Below are positions 52,089 through 61,266 of a stretch of DNA of 64,000 nt, piece by piece (positions within the stretch are counted from its first letter, which is position 1; every line of letters starts with the position of its first letter). Source of the stretch: Chryseobacterium hagamense (GTDB lineage: Bacteria > Bacteroidota > Bacteroidia > Flavobacteriales > Weeksellaceae); NCBI RefSeq assembly GCF_007991455.1, contig NZ_BJYJ01000013.1:62001-126000 (forward strand), in the 5' to 3' direction. A program made the translations under genes and the position numbers. The notes under the pieces are model-generated. The model did no database searches, was not told the origin of the DNA, and saw nothing but the letters and a program-made list of their open reading frames with translations.

Positions 52089-53774
52089 ATGAAAAAGATC
52101 GTCTTTTCGCTTATTCTGTTTACCTGCACATTATCAGCACAATATACAGACATCAGCATTGTAAAGGAAATTAAGGTAAAAAACAAAGGCGTCGTCGTTT
52201 CGGCGCATCCCCTGGCCAGTGACGCCGGTGCAAAAATCCTGAAATCCGGAGGCAATGCTTACGATGCGATTGTCGCTACGCAGTGTGCTTTGGCGGTGGT
52301 CTATCCCCAAGCCGGAAATATCGGCGGCGGCGGATTTTTGGTCGGTGTAAAAAACAACGGTGAAACATTCACCATTGATTACCGGGAAACGGCTCCGCGC
52401 AAAGCCGCGCATGATATGTATGTAGACAAAAACGGAAAAGCCGATACGGATCTTTCCCAGAACGGCAGACTGGCTGTAGGGGTTCCCGGAAGTGTTGCCG
52501 GGTTCTTTGCTACTTTAAAGTACGGAAAACTTCCGATGAGTCAGCTGATTCAGCCCGCGATCGACCTTGCTGAAAAAGGATTTGCCGTTACCGAACAGGA
52601 GGCCGGTCTCCTGAATGCTCATAAAGAAACTTTTCGTAAGTATAATCAGGCTTCCAACGCTTTTGTTAAAGAGACCCCATGGAAAGCAGGTGATATCCTG
52701 GTCCAGAAGGAGTTGGCTGCTACGTTAAGATTGATTCAGAAAGATGGTTTAAAAGGCTTTTACGAAGGAAAAACGGCCGCATCCCTGACCGCTGAAATGA
52801 AAAGAGGCAACGGCATCATTACTCCGGAGGACCTGAAAAGCTATAAGGTTGCTGAACGGAAGGCGCTTGAGTTCGATTATAAAGGCAGCCGTATCGTTTC
52901 GATGCCCCTTCCTTCCAGCGGCGGGATCCTTCTCGCCCAGATGCTGAAAATGGCAGGTTATGAAAATCTGGAAAATTACCAGCAGAATACAGCTACAGCC
53001 GTACAGATTATGGTGGAAGCCGAAAGAAGGGCTTTTGCCGACCGGGCAGAATATATGGGCGACCCGGATTTTATAAAGGATAAAACCCAATATTTAATCT
53101 CCGACGAATATCTGAGAAACCGGTGGAAAAGCTTCAGCTTTGCCAGAGCTACTCCCAGTTCTGAAGTCGGGAAAATAATGACCCAGCCGAAAGAATCTAC
53201 GGAAACCACTCATATTTCCGTGATTGACAGGGAAGGGAACGCCGCAGCGGTAACCACTACCCTGAATGGTTTGTACGGGAGCAAAGTGGTGGTTTCCGGC
53301 GCCGGTTTTTTCCTGAACAATGAAATGGATGATTTCTCCATAAAGCCCGGCGTTCCCAATATGTTCGGGGCAGTGGGCGGCGAAGCCAATTCCATTCAGC
53401 CGAATAAACGGATGCTGTCGTCCATGACGCCAACCATCGTCCTTAAAAACGGAAAACCGTATATGGTGGTCGGAACCCCCGGCGGAACAACTATTCCTAC
53501 TTCTGTGTATCAGTCTATTGTGGATGTGATTGATTTTAAACTGAATGCCAACACTTCCGTTAATTCCCCGAAATTCCATCACCAGTGGCTTCCGGAAAGC
53601 GTTGCTTTTGAAAAGAATTTCCCCGAAGCTACGATTTCTGAACTGGAAAAACTGGGTTACAAAGCCGAACGATGGAACCAGATCGGCAGAACGGAAATGA
53701 TCCTGATCGATGATACCGGAAACATCCATGCCGTAGCAGACGGCCGCGGTGATGATTCGGTAGCGGTGGAATAA
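52089..53774 (+). CDS. ggt: Gamma-glutamyltransferase
   Basis: 561 aa Ntn-hydrolase made as a proenzyme. Signal peptide MKKIVFSLILFTCTLSAQY, so it acts in the periplasm or outside. The autocleavage site and catalytic Thr are in STETTHISVIDREGNA; the oxyanion region LPSSGGILLAQML and the small-subunit TLNGLYGSKVV follow. It releases glutamate from glutathione and other gamma-glutamyl compounds. Single-gene unit. Confidence 0.97.
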   Translation: MKKIVFSLILFTCTLSAQYTDISIVKEIKVKNKGVVVSAHPLASDAGAKILKSGGNAYDAIVATQCALAVVYPQAGNIGGGGFLVGVKNNGETFTIDYRETAPRKAAHDMYVDKNGKADTDLSQNGRLAVGVPGSVAGFFATLKYGKLPMSQLIQPAIDLAEKGFAVTEQEAGLLNAHKETFRKYNQASNAFVKETPWKAGDILVQKELAATLRLIQKDGLKGFYEGKTAASLTAEMKRGNGIITPEDLKSYKVAERKALEFDYKGSRIVSMPLPSSGGILLAQMLKMAGYENLENYQQNTATAVQIMVEAERRAFADRAEYMGDPDFIKDKTQYLISDEYLRNRWKSFSFARATPSSEVGKIMTQPKESTETTHISVIDREGNAAAVTTTLNGLYGSKVVVSGAGFFLNNEMDDFSIKPGVPNMFGAVGGEANSIQPNKRMLSSMTPTIVLKNGKPYMVVGTPGGTTIPTSVYQSIVDVIDFKLNANTSVNSPKFHHQWLPESVAFEKNFPEATISELEKLGYKAERWNQIGRTEMILIDDTGNIHAVADGRGDDSVAVE

Positions 53775-53998
53775 CTGCTGCTGATCTTATCTCCGGCAAA
53801 TGTTATGTAATTTTATTAAATTCAGCTTCCGTAGTAAAATCAATAATTTTTGAACTTTTAATCATGAGAGGGGGGACAGATAAAGTGGTTTTAATTTCTT
53901 CTTGCTGAGATTATACCTTGTTACAGGCTCAAATATTTCATGCCTTTTATCATAAGTCCCGTAAATTTTCTTATTTTTCGGGATTAAATTCAGATTCA

Positions 53999-55279
53999 TT
54001 GAAAGCAAAAAAGTTTTATCAGCAGCTCTATTTTCAGGTAATTGCGGCCATTGTGGCCGGTATCCTTCTCGGCAGGTTTTATCCTGAACTGGGCGAAAAG
54101 ATGAAACCGCTGGGCGACGGATTCATCAAACTGGTAAAAATGATTATTGCACCGGTCATCTTCATTACCCTTACGCTGGGTATTGCCCACATGACCGACC
54201 TTAAAAAAGTAGGCCGGATCGCGGTAAAAGCCATGATCTACTTTATCACGTTTTCTACGCTGGCACTGGTCATCGGATTAATCGTGGGGAATCTCCTGCA
54301 GCCGGGCCACGGTTTAAATATAGACCCTTCCACCCTCTCGGGCGATGTTTCGCAATACCAGAAAAAAGCGCACGACTCTACCCTGACAGGTTTTATCATG
54401 AATATTATTCCGGAAACGCTCTTCAGCCCGCTGGTCGGGGAAAATATCTTGCAGGTGCTGCTGGTTGCTATTTTAACAGGAGTTGCTCTTGTACTGACTC
54501 AGGAAAAAAGCCGTAAAGTGACGGAGTTCCTTCAGGATCTTTCCGCTCCGGTATTTAAAATCGTTCACCTGCTGATGAAGCTGGCACCCATCGGAGCTTT
54601 CGGGGCTATGGCCTTTACCATCGGGAAATACGGACTCCACTCTGTTATAAACCTGATCTTTTTAGTCGGCACCTTTTATATCACCTCTGCCCTTTTCGTG
54701 GTTCTGGTGCTTGGCGCAGTTGCGTGGTACAACGGTTTCAGCATCTTCAAGCTGATGTATTATCTGAAAGAGGAATTGCTGCTGGTGCTGGGAACCAGCT
54801 CTTCGGAATCAGCTCTGCCGGGGATGATGGAAAAGCTGGAAAAGGCAGGGTGCTCAAGAGCCATCGTCGGATTGGTAGTTCCCACCGGTTATTCTTTCAA
54901 CCTGGACGGTACCAACATCTACATGACCCTGGCTTCTCTATTCATAGCCCAGGCCCTGAATATACATCTTCCGATTGAGAAACAGATCATCTTGCTTCTG
55001 GTAGCGATGCTGAGTTCCAAAGGAGCAGCAGGCGTTACGGGTGCCGGATTCGTTACTTTAGCCGCCACTTTAGCGGTTGTTCCCGAAATTCCGATCGCCG
55101 GAATGACGCTGATCCTGGGGATCGATAAGTTCATGAGTGAATGCCGTGCCCTGACAAACGTCATCGGTAATTCCGTAGCCACGGTAGTTGTCGCAAACTG
55201 GGAAAAACAACTCGATAAAGAACAGCTGCAGTATTGCCTTGACCATCCGGGAGAAGTGGAAAAAAAATTGGATGTCTAA
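53999..55279 (+). CDS. Dicarboxylate/amino acid:cation symporter (DctA/GltP family)
   Basis: 426 aa from a TTG start at 53999 ([21 protein letters not shown]); the frame extends upstream to 53918 but that part does not look coding. It is an SLC1-type transporter with about eight helices and two hairpins: [37 protein letters not shown] (HP1 serine-rich loop), [21 protein letters not shown] (NMDGT-like substrate motif as NLDGT) and [14 protein letters not shown] (HP2). Likely imports C4-dicarboxylates or glutamate/aspartate with Na+ or H+. Confidence 0.92.
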   Translation: MKAKKFYQQLYFQVIAAIVAGILLGRFYPELGEKMKPLGDGFIKLVKMIIAPVIFITLTLGIAHMTDLKKVGRIAVKAMIYFITFSTLALVIGLIVGNLLQPGHGLNIDPSTLSGDVSQYQKKAHDSTLTGFIMNIIPETLFSPLVGENILQVLLVAILTGVALVLTQEKSRKVTEFLQDLSAPVFKIVHLLMKLAPIGAFGAMAFTIGKYGLHSVINLIFLVGTFYITSALFVVLVLGAVAWYNGFSIFKLMYYLKEELLLVLGTSSSESALPGMMEKLEKAGCSRAIVGLVVPTGYSFNLDGTNIYMTLASLFIAQALNIHLPIEKQIILLLVAMLSSKGAAGVTGAGFVTLAATLAVVPEIPIAGMTLILGIDKFMSECRALTNVIGNSVATVVVANWEKQLDKEQLQYCLDHPGEVEKKLDV

Positions 55280-55300
55280 TTATTTAATGTGTACTTAATA

Positions 55301-55331
55301 GGCTGGAATAGGGTGCCGGATGCCGGAAAAC
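55301..55331 (+). repeat. Dispersed TGCCGGA-rich repeat, copy 5
   Basis: GGCTGGAATAGGGTGCCGGA then TGCCGGAAAAC, 21 bp after the symporter stop codon. One of the best conserved copies. Confidence 0.75.
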
Positions 55332-55524
55332 AAGATATTAAATATATAACTCAATATTTTACATTCTCTCTGTTATTCCCGCAGGGAATCTCAATATAGT
55401 ATCAGCGAATGGTAAATAAGACTTTAATGACTATTGGATGGAAAAAATTTGCATTTGGATTCCTATGGGATAATCAGACCATTATAAAACTCCACATATC
55501 AAAATTCTATGCTGCAGAAGAAAT

Positions 55525-56376
55525 TTATATCAATATATTCAGGCTCGCGGGCTGCACTTTTACATGAATCGGAGACTTTATTTTGTTGAACTCTCCATCC
55601 AGGTGCCAGTTTTTCGTATTGACCCTGAACCCGATGTCCGACACAGGCAGATAAGTAATGTAATCGTCTTCCTTCAGTTTTTTGGTAAACATCCTGAAAG
55701 CAAAGAGAGGGGAATAACTTAGCGGAAACTTTTTCACCAGAACCATATCCACCAGCCCGTCGCTTTTGCTGGCATGCGGCGCAATATACGCGTTGTTGCC
55801 GAATTGCCGAGTATTGGCAATATTGACCATCAAATATTTTCCGTTGTACTGCTTATACCCTTCATCAAAGAATTTCAGCTTGATCGGTTTGTAGCTGAAA
55901 AAAGTCCGGAGTGAAACTTTAATATAGTTTTTGAATCCCCGGGTGGTTTTTTCAAATTCTTTAACTACTTTCCCATCGAATCCTGTGCCTGAAACATTGA
56001 TGGAAAGCCGGCCGTTCACCGTGAAGGTATCGATTTTCCTAGATTTTCCTGCATCGATTTTCTTAAGCAATTCATCCAGGTTTTTGCTGAACTGTGTTTC
56101 GTTGGAAAAACCGTTTCCCGAACCTGCCGGAAAAATGGCAAGGATCTTTTCGGTACCGATCAGGTTTTTTGCCACCGTGGAAATGGTTCCGTCTCCCCCG
56201 ATTGCGACAAACAGATCAACGGTCTCAAAATGATTCCGGATAAATTCATCGGTTCCTGCAATAGAATCCGAAATAAAATAAAGAGGATCTTTCACCTTCG
56301 ATTTCAGTTCATTGAGAAAGGGCGTATAATTTTTTTTCGCCGAAAAAGGATTGATGATGAAAGCAGTTTTTTCCAT
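55525..56376 (-). CDS. Diacylglycerol kinase-like lipid kinase
   Basis: 283 aa from ATG 56376 (MEKTAFIINPFSAKKN); the frame continues to 56415 but that stretch is the terminator hairpin of the upstream gene. DAGK catalytic motifs are clear: VAIGGDGTISTVAKNLIG and IFPAGSGNGFSNE, then NVSGTGFDGKVVKEFE and ISVNTKNWHLDGE-like C-terminal. It is of the YegS/DgkB soluble type that phosphorylates lipids such as diacylglycerol, substrate not known. Confidence 0.9.
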   Translation of the reverse strand: MEKTAFIINPFSAKKNYTPFLNELKSKVKDPLYFISDSIAGTDEFIRNHFETVDLFVAIGGDGTISTVAKNLIGTEKILAIFPAGSGNGFSNETQFSKNLDELLKKIDAGKSRKIDTFTVNGRLSINVSGTGFDGKVVKEFEKTTRGFKNYIKVSLRTFFSYKPIKLKFFDEGYKQYNGKYLMVNIANTRQFGNNAYIAPHASKSDGLVDMVLVKKFPLSYSPLFAFRMFTKKLKEDDYITYLPVSDIGFRVNTKNWHLDGEFNKIKSPIHVKVQPASLNILI

Positions 56377-56392
56377 TGGTGCAAAAATAAAA

Positions 56393-56416
56393 AATGCTTC
56401 CTGATCCGGAAGCATT
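56393..56416 (-). terminator. Terminator of the DUF3298 gene
   Basis: AATGCTTCC / GGAAGCATT perfect stem, followed on the minus strand by TTTTTT, 5 bp after the stop codon and 17 bp before the lipid kinase ATG. Confidence 0.8.
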
Positions 56417-56420
56417 AATA

Positions 56421-57239
56421 TTAGTTAATTTTCATTCTTTTCGCAAATTCAGGATTTAAAGTTCCTTTCAGGTTGGCCCATGAAACGGGAATTGTAATGT
56501 CGCCTGCCGCAAAAGCGGTAATTTCATAAGGGCTGTAATGGAAATAAAGATTTTTTTCGTCAAAATAAAAATTTCCCGTGGCCGGAATCTTATCCACCAG
56601 CAGCATTTCTGAATTGTTTACCTGCCCGGTATTGTCGGTTGTCCCGCTGTTGATCTTGTTGATGTTTTTCATCAGCAATGCCTCAAGCTGGCCGGCAGGC
56701 ATCGAAGTAATGTCTTTAAGTTCTACTTTCTTATTATTTTCCAGGTCGAAAACCCTTTCCGAAAACCCGTAATTGTCATGGGCGCCGCCGGAATAAGATC
56801 CCCAGATGTACTCAACATGCAGATATCCGTTCATGTTGGATTTAACCTTCATTCCTGTATCGAAATACCATTCCTGGGCAAACGTAAGATCGGAACCCCA
56901 TTCTTTGGCATCTTTCCGGATCTGGTTGAAATATTCGTTTTTGCTTTTCTGGAGATAGTTTCTCAGACCGTTTTTCGAAAAATCGCCGATGTTTTTCTCA
57001 GTAAAATAGATACTGTCAAGTAACGTTTTATTTTTAAGGGTAGGAAAAACCAGCATCCTGGATGAATATTTTACCGTAAGGGAGTCGTTGATTTTGATGG
57101 AATCGTCGATTTTTACCGAATCTACAGTAAATCTTTCCTTTTCCGGAGCAGCGGCAGCGGTGTTATTGTTTTCCGTTTTCTTACAGGCTGATACGGCCAG
57201 TAAGGAAGAAACAGCCAGAACGGCCATGGTGTTTTTCAT
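56421..57239 (-). CDS. DUF3298/DUF4163 family lipoprotein
   Basis: 272 aa from ATG 57239 (MKNTMAVLAVSSLLAVSACKK), a clear lipoprotein signal with lipobox SACK. The earlier ATG at 57266 lies in the terminator of the upstream gene. The mature part has a DUF4163-like stretch (YHVEYIWGSYSGGAHDNYGFSERVFDLENNKKVELKDI) and ends in the DUF3298 domain (FYFDEKNLYFHYSPYEITAFAAGDITIPVSWANL). Related proteins, such as RsiV, sense peptidoglycan or bind lysozyme; that role here is only possible. Confidence 0.87.
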   Translation of the reverse strand: MKNTMAVLAVSSLLAVSACKKTENNNTAAAAPEKERFTVDSVKIDDSIKINDSLTVKYSSRMLVFPTLKNKTLLDSIYFTEKNIGDFSKNGLRNYLQKSKNEYFNQIRKDAKEWGSDLTFAQEWYFDTGMKVKSNMNGYLHVEYIWGSYSGGAHDNYGFSERVFDLENNKKVELKDITSMPAGQLEALLMKNINKINSGTTDNTGQVNNSEMLLVDKIPATGNFYFDEKNLYFHYSPYEITAFAAGDITIPVSWANLKGTLNPEFAKRMKIN

Positions 57240-57265
57240 ATTCTTAATTTTCCTTCTAACATGCA

Positions 57266-57292
57266 AAAACCATTCAAAAAATGAATGGTTTT
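57266..57292 (-). terminator. Terminator of the 57318 gene
   Basis: AAAACCATTC / GAATGGTTTT perfect stem with a short A-rich loop, 26 bp past the stop codon. Confidence 0.8.
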
Positions 57293-57317
57293 GTATTTAT
57301 TTTGGAATTTAACGGCT

Positions 57318-59252
57318 TCAGGATTTTTTTATCAGACTGATGACCTGGTTTTCCTGTTTGGACGCCACCCCCCAGATCTGCTTAAAGGCAGGATAGTATT
57401 CTTTGGGATAATTCGGGCTCAGTATTTTGGTAGTGGAAATCACTTCAATTGTATTTCCTTTCTGCTCTGCGATGTAGCTGTACTCGATTTCCTTATCATC
57501 CGTAACGATTTTTTTATTCTTCGGCATTTCCTCAACAACATATCCTTCAGGAATTTCAAATACAATTTTTTTCACTTTGGTAAAAGGAGAGATAAAATCG
57601 ATCAGATACTTCCGCGCTTCCGTCTGATCAAATTCATTTGAATTTTTATTCAGAAACAGCATCGGATTAATGATCATTTTTTTCCCGATCCGGTCAATTA
57701 AATTCTCGGAAGAAAACTTCATGGTGCTTTCAAAGTCGCCGTTTTCCAACACTTTGGATTCAATATCTGTAAAATCGATAGCGAAATTTTCCTTGTACTG
57801 CTTCTTATATTTTTCCGCATTATCATCATAACTCTCTTTGGCAAACATGGCATAAGTGCCGGTATCCTTATCTGAGTAGGTCCCTGAAATGCTTCTGTCG
57901 GCATTGATTTTAGCCTCTACCGTAAGATAGGTATAGCTGGTTTTCGCATTTACCATAGAGAGCTGCTGAACTTTATCTTTTGAAATCAGGATCCCGAACT
58001 GATTCCAGTCCCTCGGCGGCAGGAGATCCATCGAAGATTGCTTTGAGGTAGCGTCATAAAGGTGAAACCCATCCTTGGTCTGGATTGCCGCAATGACAAA
58101 GTTCATGTTGGAAACATTGGGCGATGCGATATTGATAAGACCATGGCTGACGGTTGAAATGGTAAGCGGATCTGCTTTAATTCCCGCTTCACGGAGCAGC
58201 ATTACCAGGAAAAGATTGATTTCCGCCGCATTGCCGGTTTTGGTTTCAAGCATTTTCCGGATCCCGTCTTCTGCATAAAGCCCTTGATCTTTGTTCCAGG
58301 TAAAGGTATTTTTAACGTAGGTAAAAATGGCATTGGCCCGTTCGGTTTCATTGGAAATCCCCGAGATTCCCGCCGGCATGTTTTCTTTCGCTAATTTCGT
58401 TTTTTTCAGCTCACCGCCGAAGTCTTCATTATCATACAGCCTCTCCTTGATCTGCTCCCAGGAAGAAGAGTAAAGCTTCAGCTCCCTGAAATTGGTAGAA
58501 TGCAGTTCGGCACTGATTTTCGTCCTGTAATTCCGGTCGTTGCTTACGAATTTTTCAGTTTTGAAACCTTTTACATTTTCATATCCGAAGCGGTAGGTAC
58601 GGTAATTTGTTCCGTACATTGTCCTTTCTTCTACTTCCCTGAACTTCGGATTCAGAAATCCGGTGTAATTGACGTTATAGGAAATATTGGAAGGGCTGTC
58701 CAGTACGTATTCCGTATAAAGCGAAGGGGTATCGGTCTCGATCATAATTTCAGGAACGATAAAAAGAAATGGCGAGGTAACTTCGTACTGATACTCAATC
58801 ACGGAGCCGTTTTTCACGTTCGGAAAGGCAAATTTGGTAATGGCAACGTACTTGCTTTCCTTGCTTTTATACTTTGAGCTTTTGTCGACTTTTGTCGTAA
58901 CGGAAACTCCGTTTTCAAGGTTATAGGTAAATGCTTTTATTTTGGAAAGGGTTTCCTGTTCGCTCCCGTTCTGATATAAGGGAATTTCAAGATTCAGCCA
59001 GTCTTCCGCTTTGTCTTTGTCATAGATTTTAACCCGGTAAAAAGCCTGCTTGATAAGATTTCCGGTGTTGTTGTCGATACTGAAATGCAGGGACTTATAT
59101 AAAATTTCCGCCGGGGCGTTTTCATCCAATGCAGATCTTTGTCTGGATAAATCCGCTTCGCTGAATTTGGGATATTCAAGAAATGCATGTTTTTGCGCAT
59201 CCACCAACACAAAGTTGATGGAGCAGACAGCAATTAGAAATAATTTTCTCAT
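57318..59252 (-). CDS. DUF3857 transglutaminase-like protein, catalytic residues lost (pair 1, second gene)
   Basis: 644 aa, exported (MRKLFLIAVCSINFVLVDAQ). It has an N-terminal DUF3857-type beta domain, a transglutaminase-like core and a C-terminal DUF3858-type beta domain (FEIPEGYVVEEMPKNK). In the core, the position of the catalytic Cys is Ala-342 (TKTGNAAEINL) and that of His is Phe-385 (SNMNFVIAA), so it cannot work as a thiol enzyme. Its gene starts 1 bp after the stop of the active paralogue at 59254-61146. Clear paralogue of the protein at 61267-63189. Confidence 0.9.
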   Translation of the reverse strand: MRKLFLIAVCSINFVLVDAQKHAFLEYPKFSEADLSRQRSALDENAPAEILYKSLHFSIDNNTGNLIKQAFYRVKIYDKDKAEDWLNLEIPLYQNGSEQETLSKIKAFTYNLENGVSVTTKVDKSSKYKSKESKYVAITKFAFPNVKNGSVIEYQYEVTSPFLFIVPEIMIETDTPSLYTEYVLDSPSNISYNVNYTGFLNPKFREVEERTMYGTNYRTYRFGYENVKGFKTEKFVSNDRNYRTKISAELHSTNFRELKLYSSSWEQIKERLYDNEDFGGELKKTKLAKENMPAGISGISNETERANAIFTYVKNTFTWNKDQGLYAEDGIRKMLETKTGNAAEINLFLVMLLREAGIKADPLTISTVSHGLINIASPNVSNMNFVIAAIQTKDGFHLYDATSKQSSMDLLPPRDWNQFGILISKDKVQQLSMVNAKTSYTYLTVEAKINADRSISGTYSDKDTGTYAMFAKESYDDNAEKYKKQYKENFAIDFTDIESKVLENGDFESTMKFSSENLIDRIGKKMIINPMLFLNKNSNEFDQTEARKYLIDFISPFTKVKKIVFEIPEGYVVEEMPKNKKIVTDDKEIEYSYIAEQKGNTIEVISTTKILSPNYPKEYYPAFKQIWGVASKQENQVISLIKKS

Positions 59253-59253
59253 G

Positions 59254-61146
59254 TTAAATTTTAGAAATTAAAATTTTTGAATTGTCAATGTTAATTGTTT
59301 TTTTTCTGAAACTGACGTAATCATTGTATTTCTCCTTCGGGTACAGGCCTTTGTTGATTCTGATGGTCCGGTTCACTTTCAGTTCGTCCCCGTTTTTCAC
59401 AAAGCTGAGCTTATAGGTCCCGAATTCCGAATTTAATGTTACATTTTCAGGCACTTCCTCGATTTTATAGTTTTTGGGAACGGCAAAGCTGATCTCATAC
59501 TCATCTTCAAAAGACTGTCTCAGCTCAAACGGCAATGCCCTTTTTTCATCCGCTTTATAGATATTATCGGAATAAATCGGTACCGCCCTGAAGATGATGC
59601 TGCTTCCCGCATTCTTGGAATAATTGTTTGCTTTAAAATCAAGATCGAATCTGGCAACGGCGTTGTCTTTATCATTCAGAAAATTCTTAAGCTCGATTTT
59701 TTCGAAATTCAGGACGTCGAGAAGATTCTTTACTGCTTCATTACGGTCTTTGGATGACATCGTAGCCAAAGCCAGATTGTTATCGTACTGGATTCCCGTA
59801 TAGGCAAAGCTTCCTTCACCGGAAATGCTGTTGTCTTCGTTCAGTTTTATTTTCAGAAGCTGCTTCTCCCTGCTCTGGTCGGCCGTATATACAGGAGTAT
59901 CGATCAGCTCAATCCCGTTTTTACGGATGGAAAGCACATTCCGGTCGGTCGTATTGTAGCTTAAATGATTGAATGCCACCTGCTGTGAAGTATTTTCGAG
60001 CCAGATGTTTCCTTTTTCCGTCGGCACCATCAGGATGACATGATTCCCGCCCATTTTAGGAAAATCCTTATCAAAGGAAACCGGGGAAGAACTGGAATTG
60101 ATCACTGAATAATACGACGTGATACCGGCTTCATCCAGCAGGGTCTTCATGTAATTGGTCAGGCCTTTGCAATCGCCATAGCCTTTTTTCTGCACTTCAT
60201 CCGGAAGCATCGGCTGCCATCCTCCGATTCCCAGCGCAACAAAGATATACCGCGTTTTGGCCTGCATGTACTGGTAAAGCTTTTTTACTTTCTCCTCCGT
60301 TGTTCCCCGGAGATCCAGTGCAGCCACTTCGGCTTTGATGGCAGGGGTTGATAATGAAACCGGCTGCAAGATGCTGTTGTAATACCATGAACCGAAATCA
60401 CTCCAATTGCTGATGCTCCCCTGCTTGCCTTCCAGATTGAATTTCGTGAGGGCAAAGCTTACTTTTGGTAAAATTTTTATTGGCTGGGGCGATAGAAAAG
60501 CGTTTTCGATGGCCGGAACATTTTTATAGGTATATAATTTTTCACCCGCACTGTCGCTTTCGGAAACCGATGTGTAATTGTATGCAGACGGATAAATTTT
60601 TGTTTTAAGCTCGATTCCCGATTTATTGATGATTTTCAACTGTGCTTCCTCCAGGGATATATTGTTGGATCTGAACGGAATAAAATCAGGCATAAAGACC
60701 GTATTACGGTCACTCATCTGATAGGAAAACTCGACGGTGTAAGGATATTGGGTCGGTGTATAAGACAAAGCCATTACCCGGTTGTCCGAATAGAAAGTAC
60801 CCTGGTTGTTGTTGGCAAAATCCCCGAAGTCCGATTTGGAAAAGGATTTGATCTTCTTACCGGATTCATCGTAAATCGTAACCCTGATATCCGAAATGCT
60901 GTTTCCCTTATCGTAAGGAATAAAAGCCAGGGCCTTGTCATCTCCATCTTTGGTAAGCACGGTGGTTACCGTATAAAACTGGTACCTGATATCATCTATT
61001 TTATTGATCTGCACCGTGGTGAAATCTTTCCGGACAACAGCGTCCGCATTTTTCTTCAGATTCTCAGGAATAGCAGAAACGGGAAAGTTCTGGGTGTGGT
61101 AGAAAGAAGCGATAGAAAGGGCTCCGATACAAAGGATTTTCATCAT
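59254..61146 (-). CDS. DUF3857/transglutaminase-core protein, catalytic residues kept (pair 1, first gene)
   Basis: 630 aa, exported (MKILCIGALSIASFYHTQNF signal; ATG 61146 or 61143). Domain order: DUF3857 beta domain, transglutaminase-like core, DUF3858-type C-terminal domain (VPKNYKIEEVPENV). The core keeps the catalytic Cys-326 (GYGDCKGL) and His-369 (GGNHVILM) followed by an acidic residue (NIWLENTS), so it may be a protease or transamidase-like enzyme of the periplasm or cell surface. Substrate unknown. Paralogue of the partial gene at 63198. A TATTTTTG promoter element lies at 61172-61165. Confidence 0.9.
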   Translation of the reverse strand: MMKILCIGALSIASFYHTQNFPVSAIPENLKKNADAVVRKDFTTVQINKIDDIRYQFYTVTTVLTKDGDDKALAFIPYDKGNSISDIRVTIYDESGKKIKSFSKSDFGDFANNNQGTFYSDNRVMALSYTPTQYPYTVEFSYQMSDRNTVFMPDFIPFRSNNISLEEAQLKIINKSGIELKTKIYPSAYNYTSVSESDSAGEKLYTYKNVPAIENAFLSPQPIKILPKVSFALTKFNLEGKQGSISNWSDFGSWYYNSILQPVSLSTPAIKAEVAALDLRGTTEEKVKKLYQYMQAKTRYIFVALGIGGWQPMLPDEVQKKGYGDCKGLTNYMKTLLDEAGITSYYSVINSSSSPVSFDKDFPKMGGNHVILMVPTEKGNIWLENTSQQVAFNHLSYNTTDRNVLSIRKNGIELIDTPVYTADQSREKQLLKIKLNEDNSISGEGSFAYTGIQYDNNLALATMSSKDRNEAVKNLLDVLNFEKIELKNFLNDKDNAVARFDLDFKANNYSKNAGSSIIFRAVPIYSDNIYKADEKRALPFELRQSFEDEYEISFAVPKNYKIEEVPENVTLNSEFGTYKLSFVKNGDELKVNRTIRINKGLYPKEKYNDYVSFRKKTINIDNSKILISKI

Positions 61147-61238
61147 GGTTATTAAAAATTACGGCAAAAATAAGAAAATCCGGTAAGGGATGAAATACTT
61201 TTTTAGGGTATTGCCGATAATTTATATCTGATATAAAA

Positions 61239-61262
61239 AAAGACTTCATTGCTGAAGTCTTT
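61239..61262 (-). terminator. Terminator between the two gene pairs
   Basis: AAAGACTTCA / TGAAGTCTTT perfect stem around TTGC, followed by a T run on the minus strand, 4 bp past the stop of the 61267 gene. Confidence 0.8.
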
Positions 61263-61266
61263 ATAG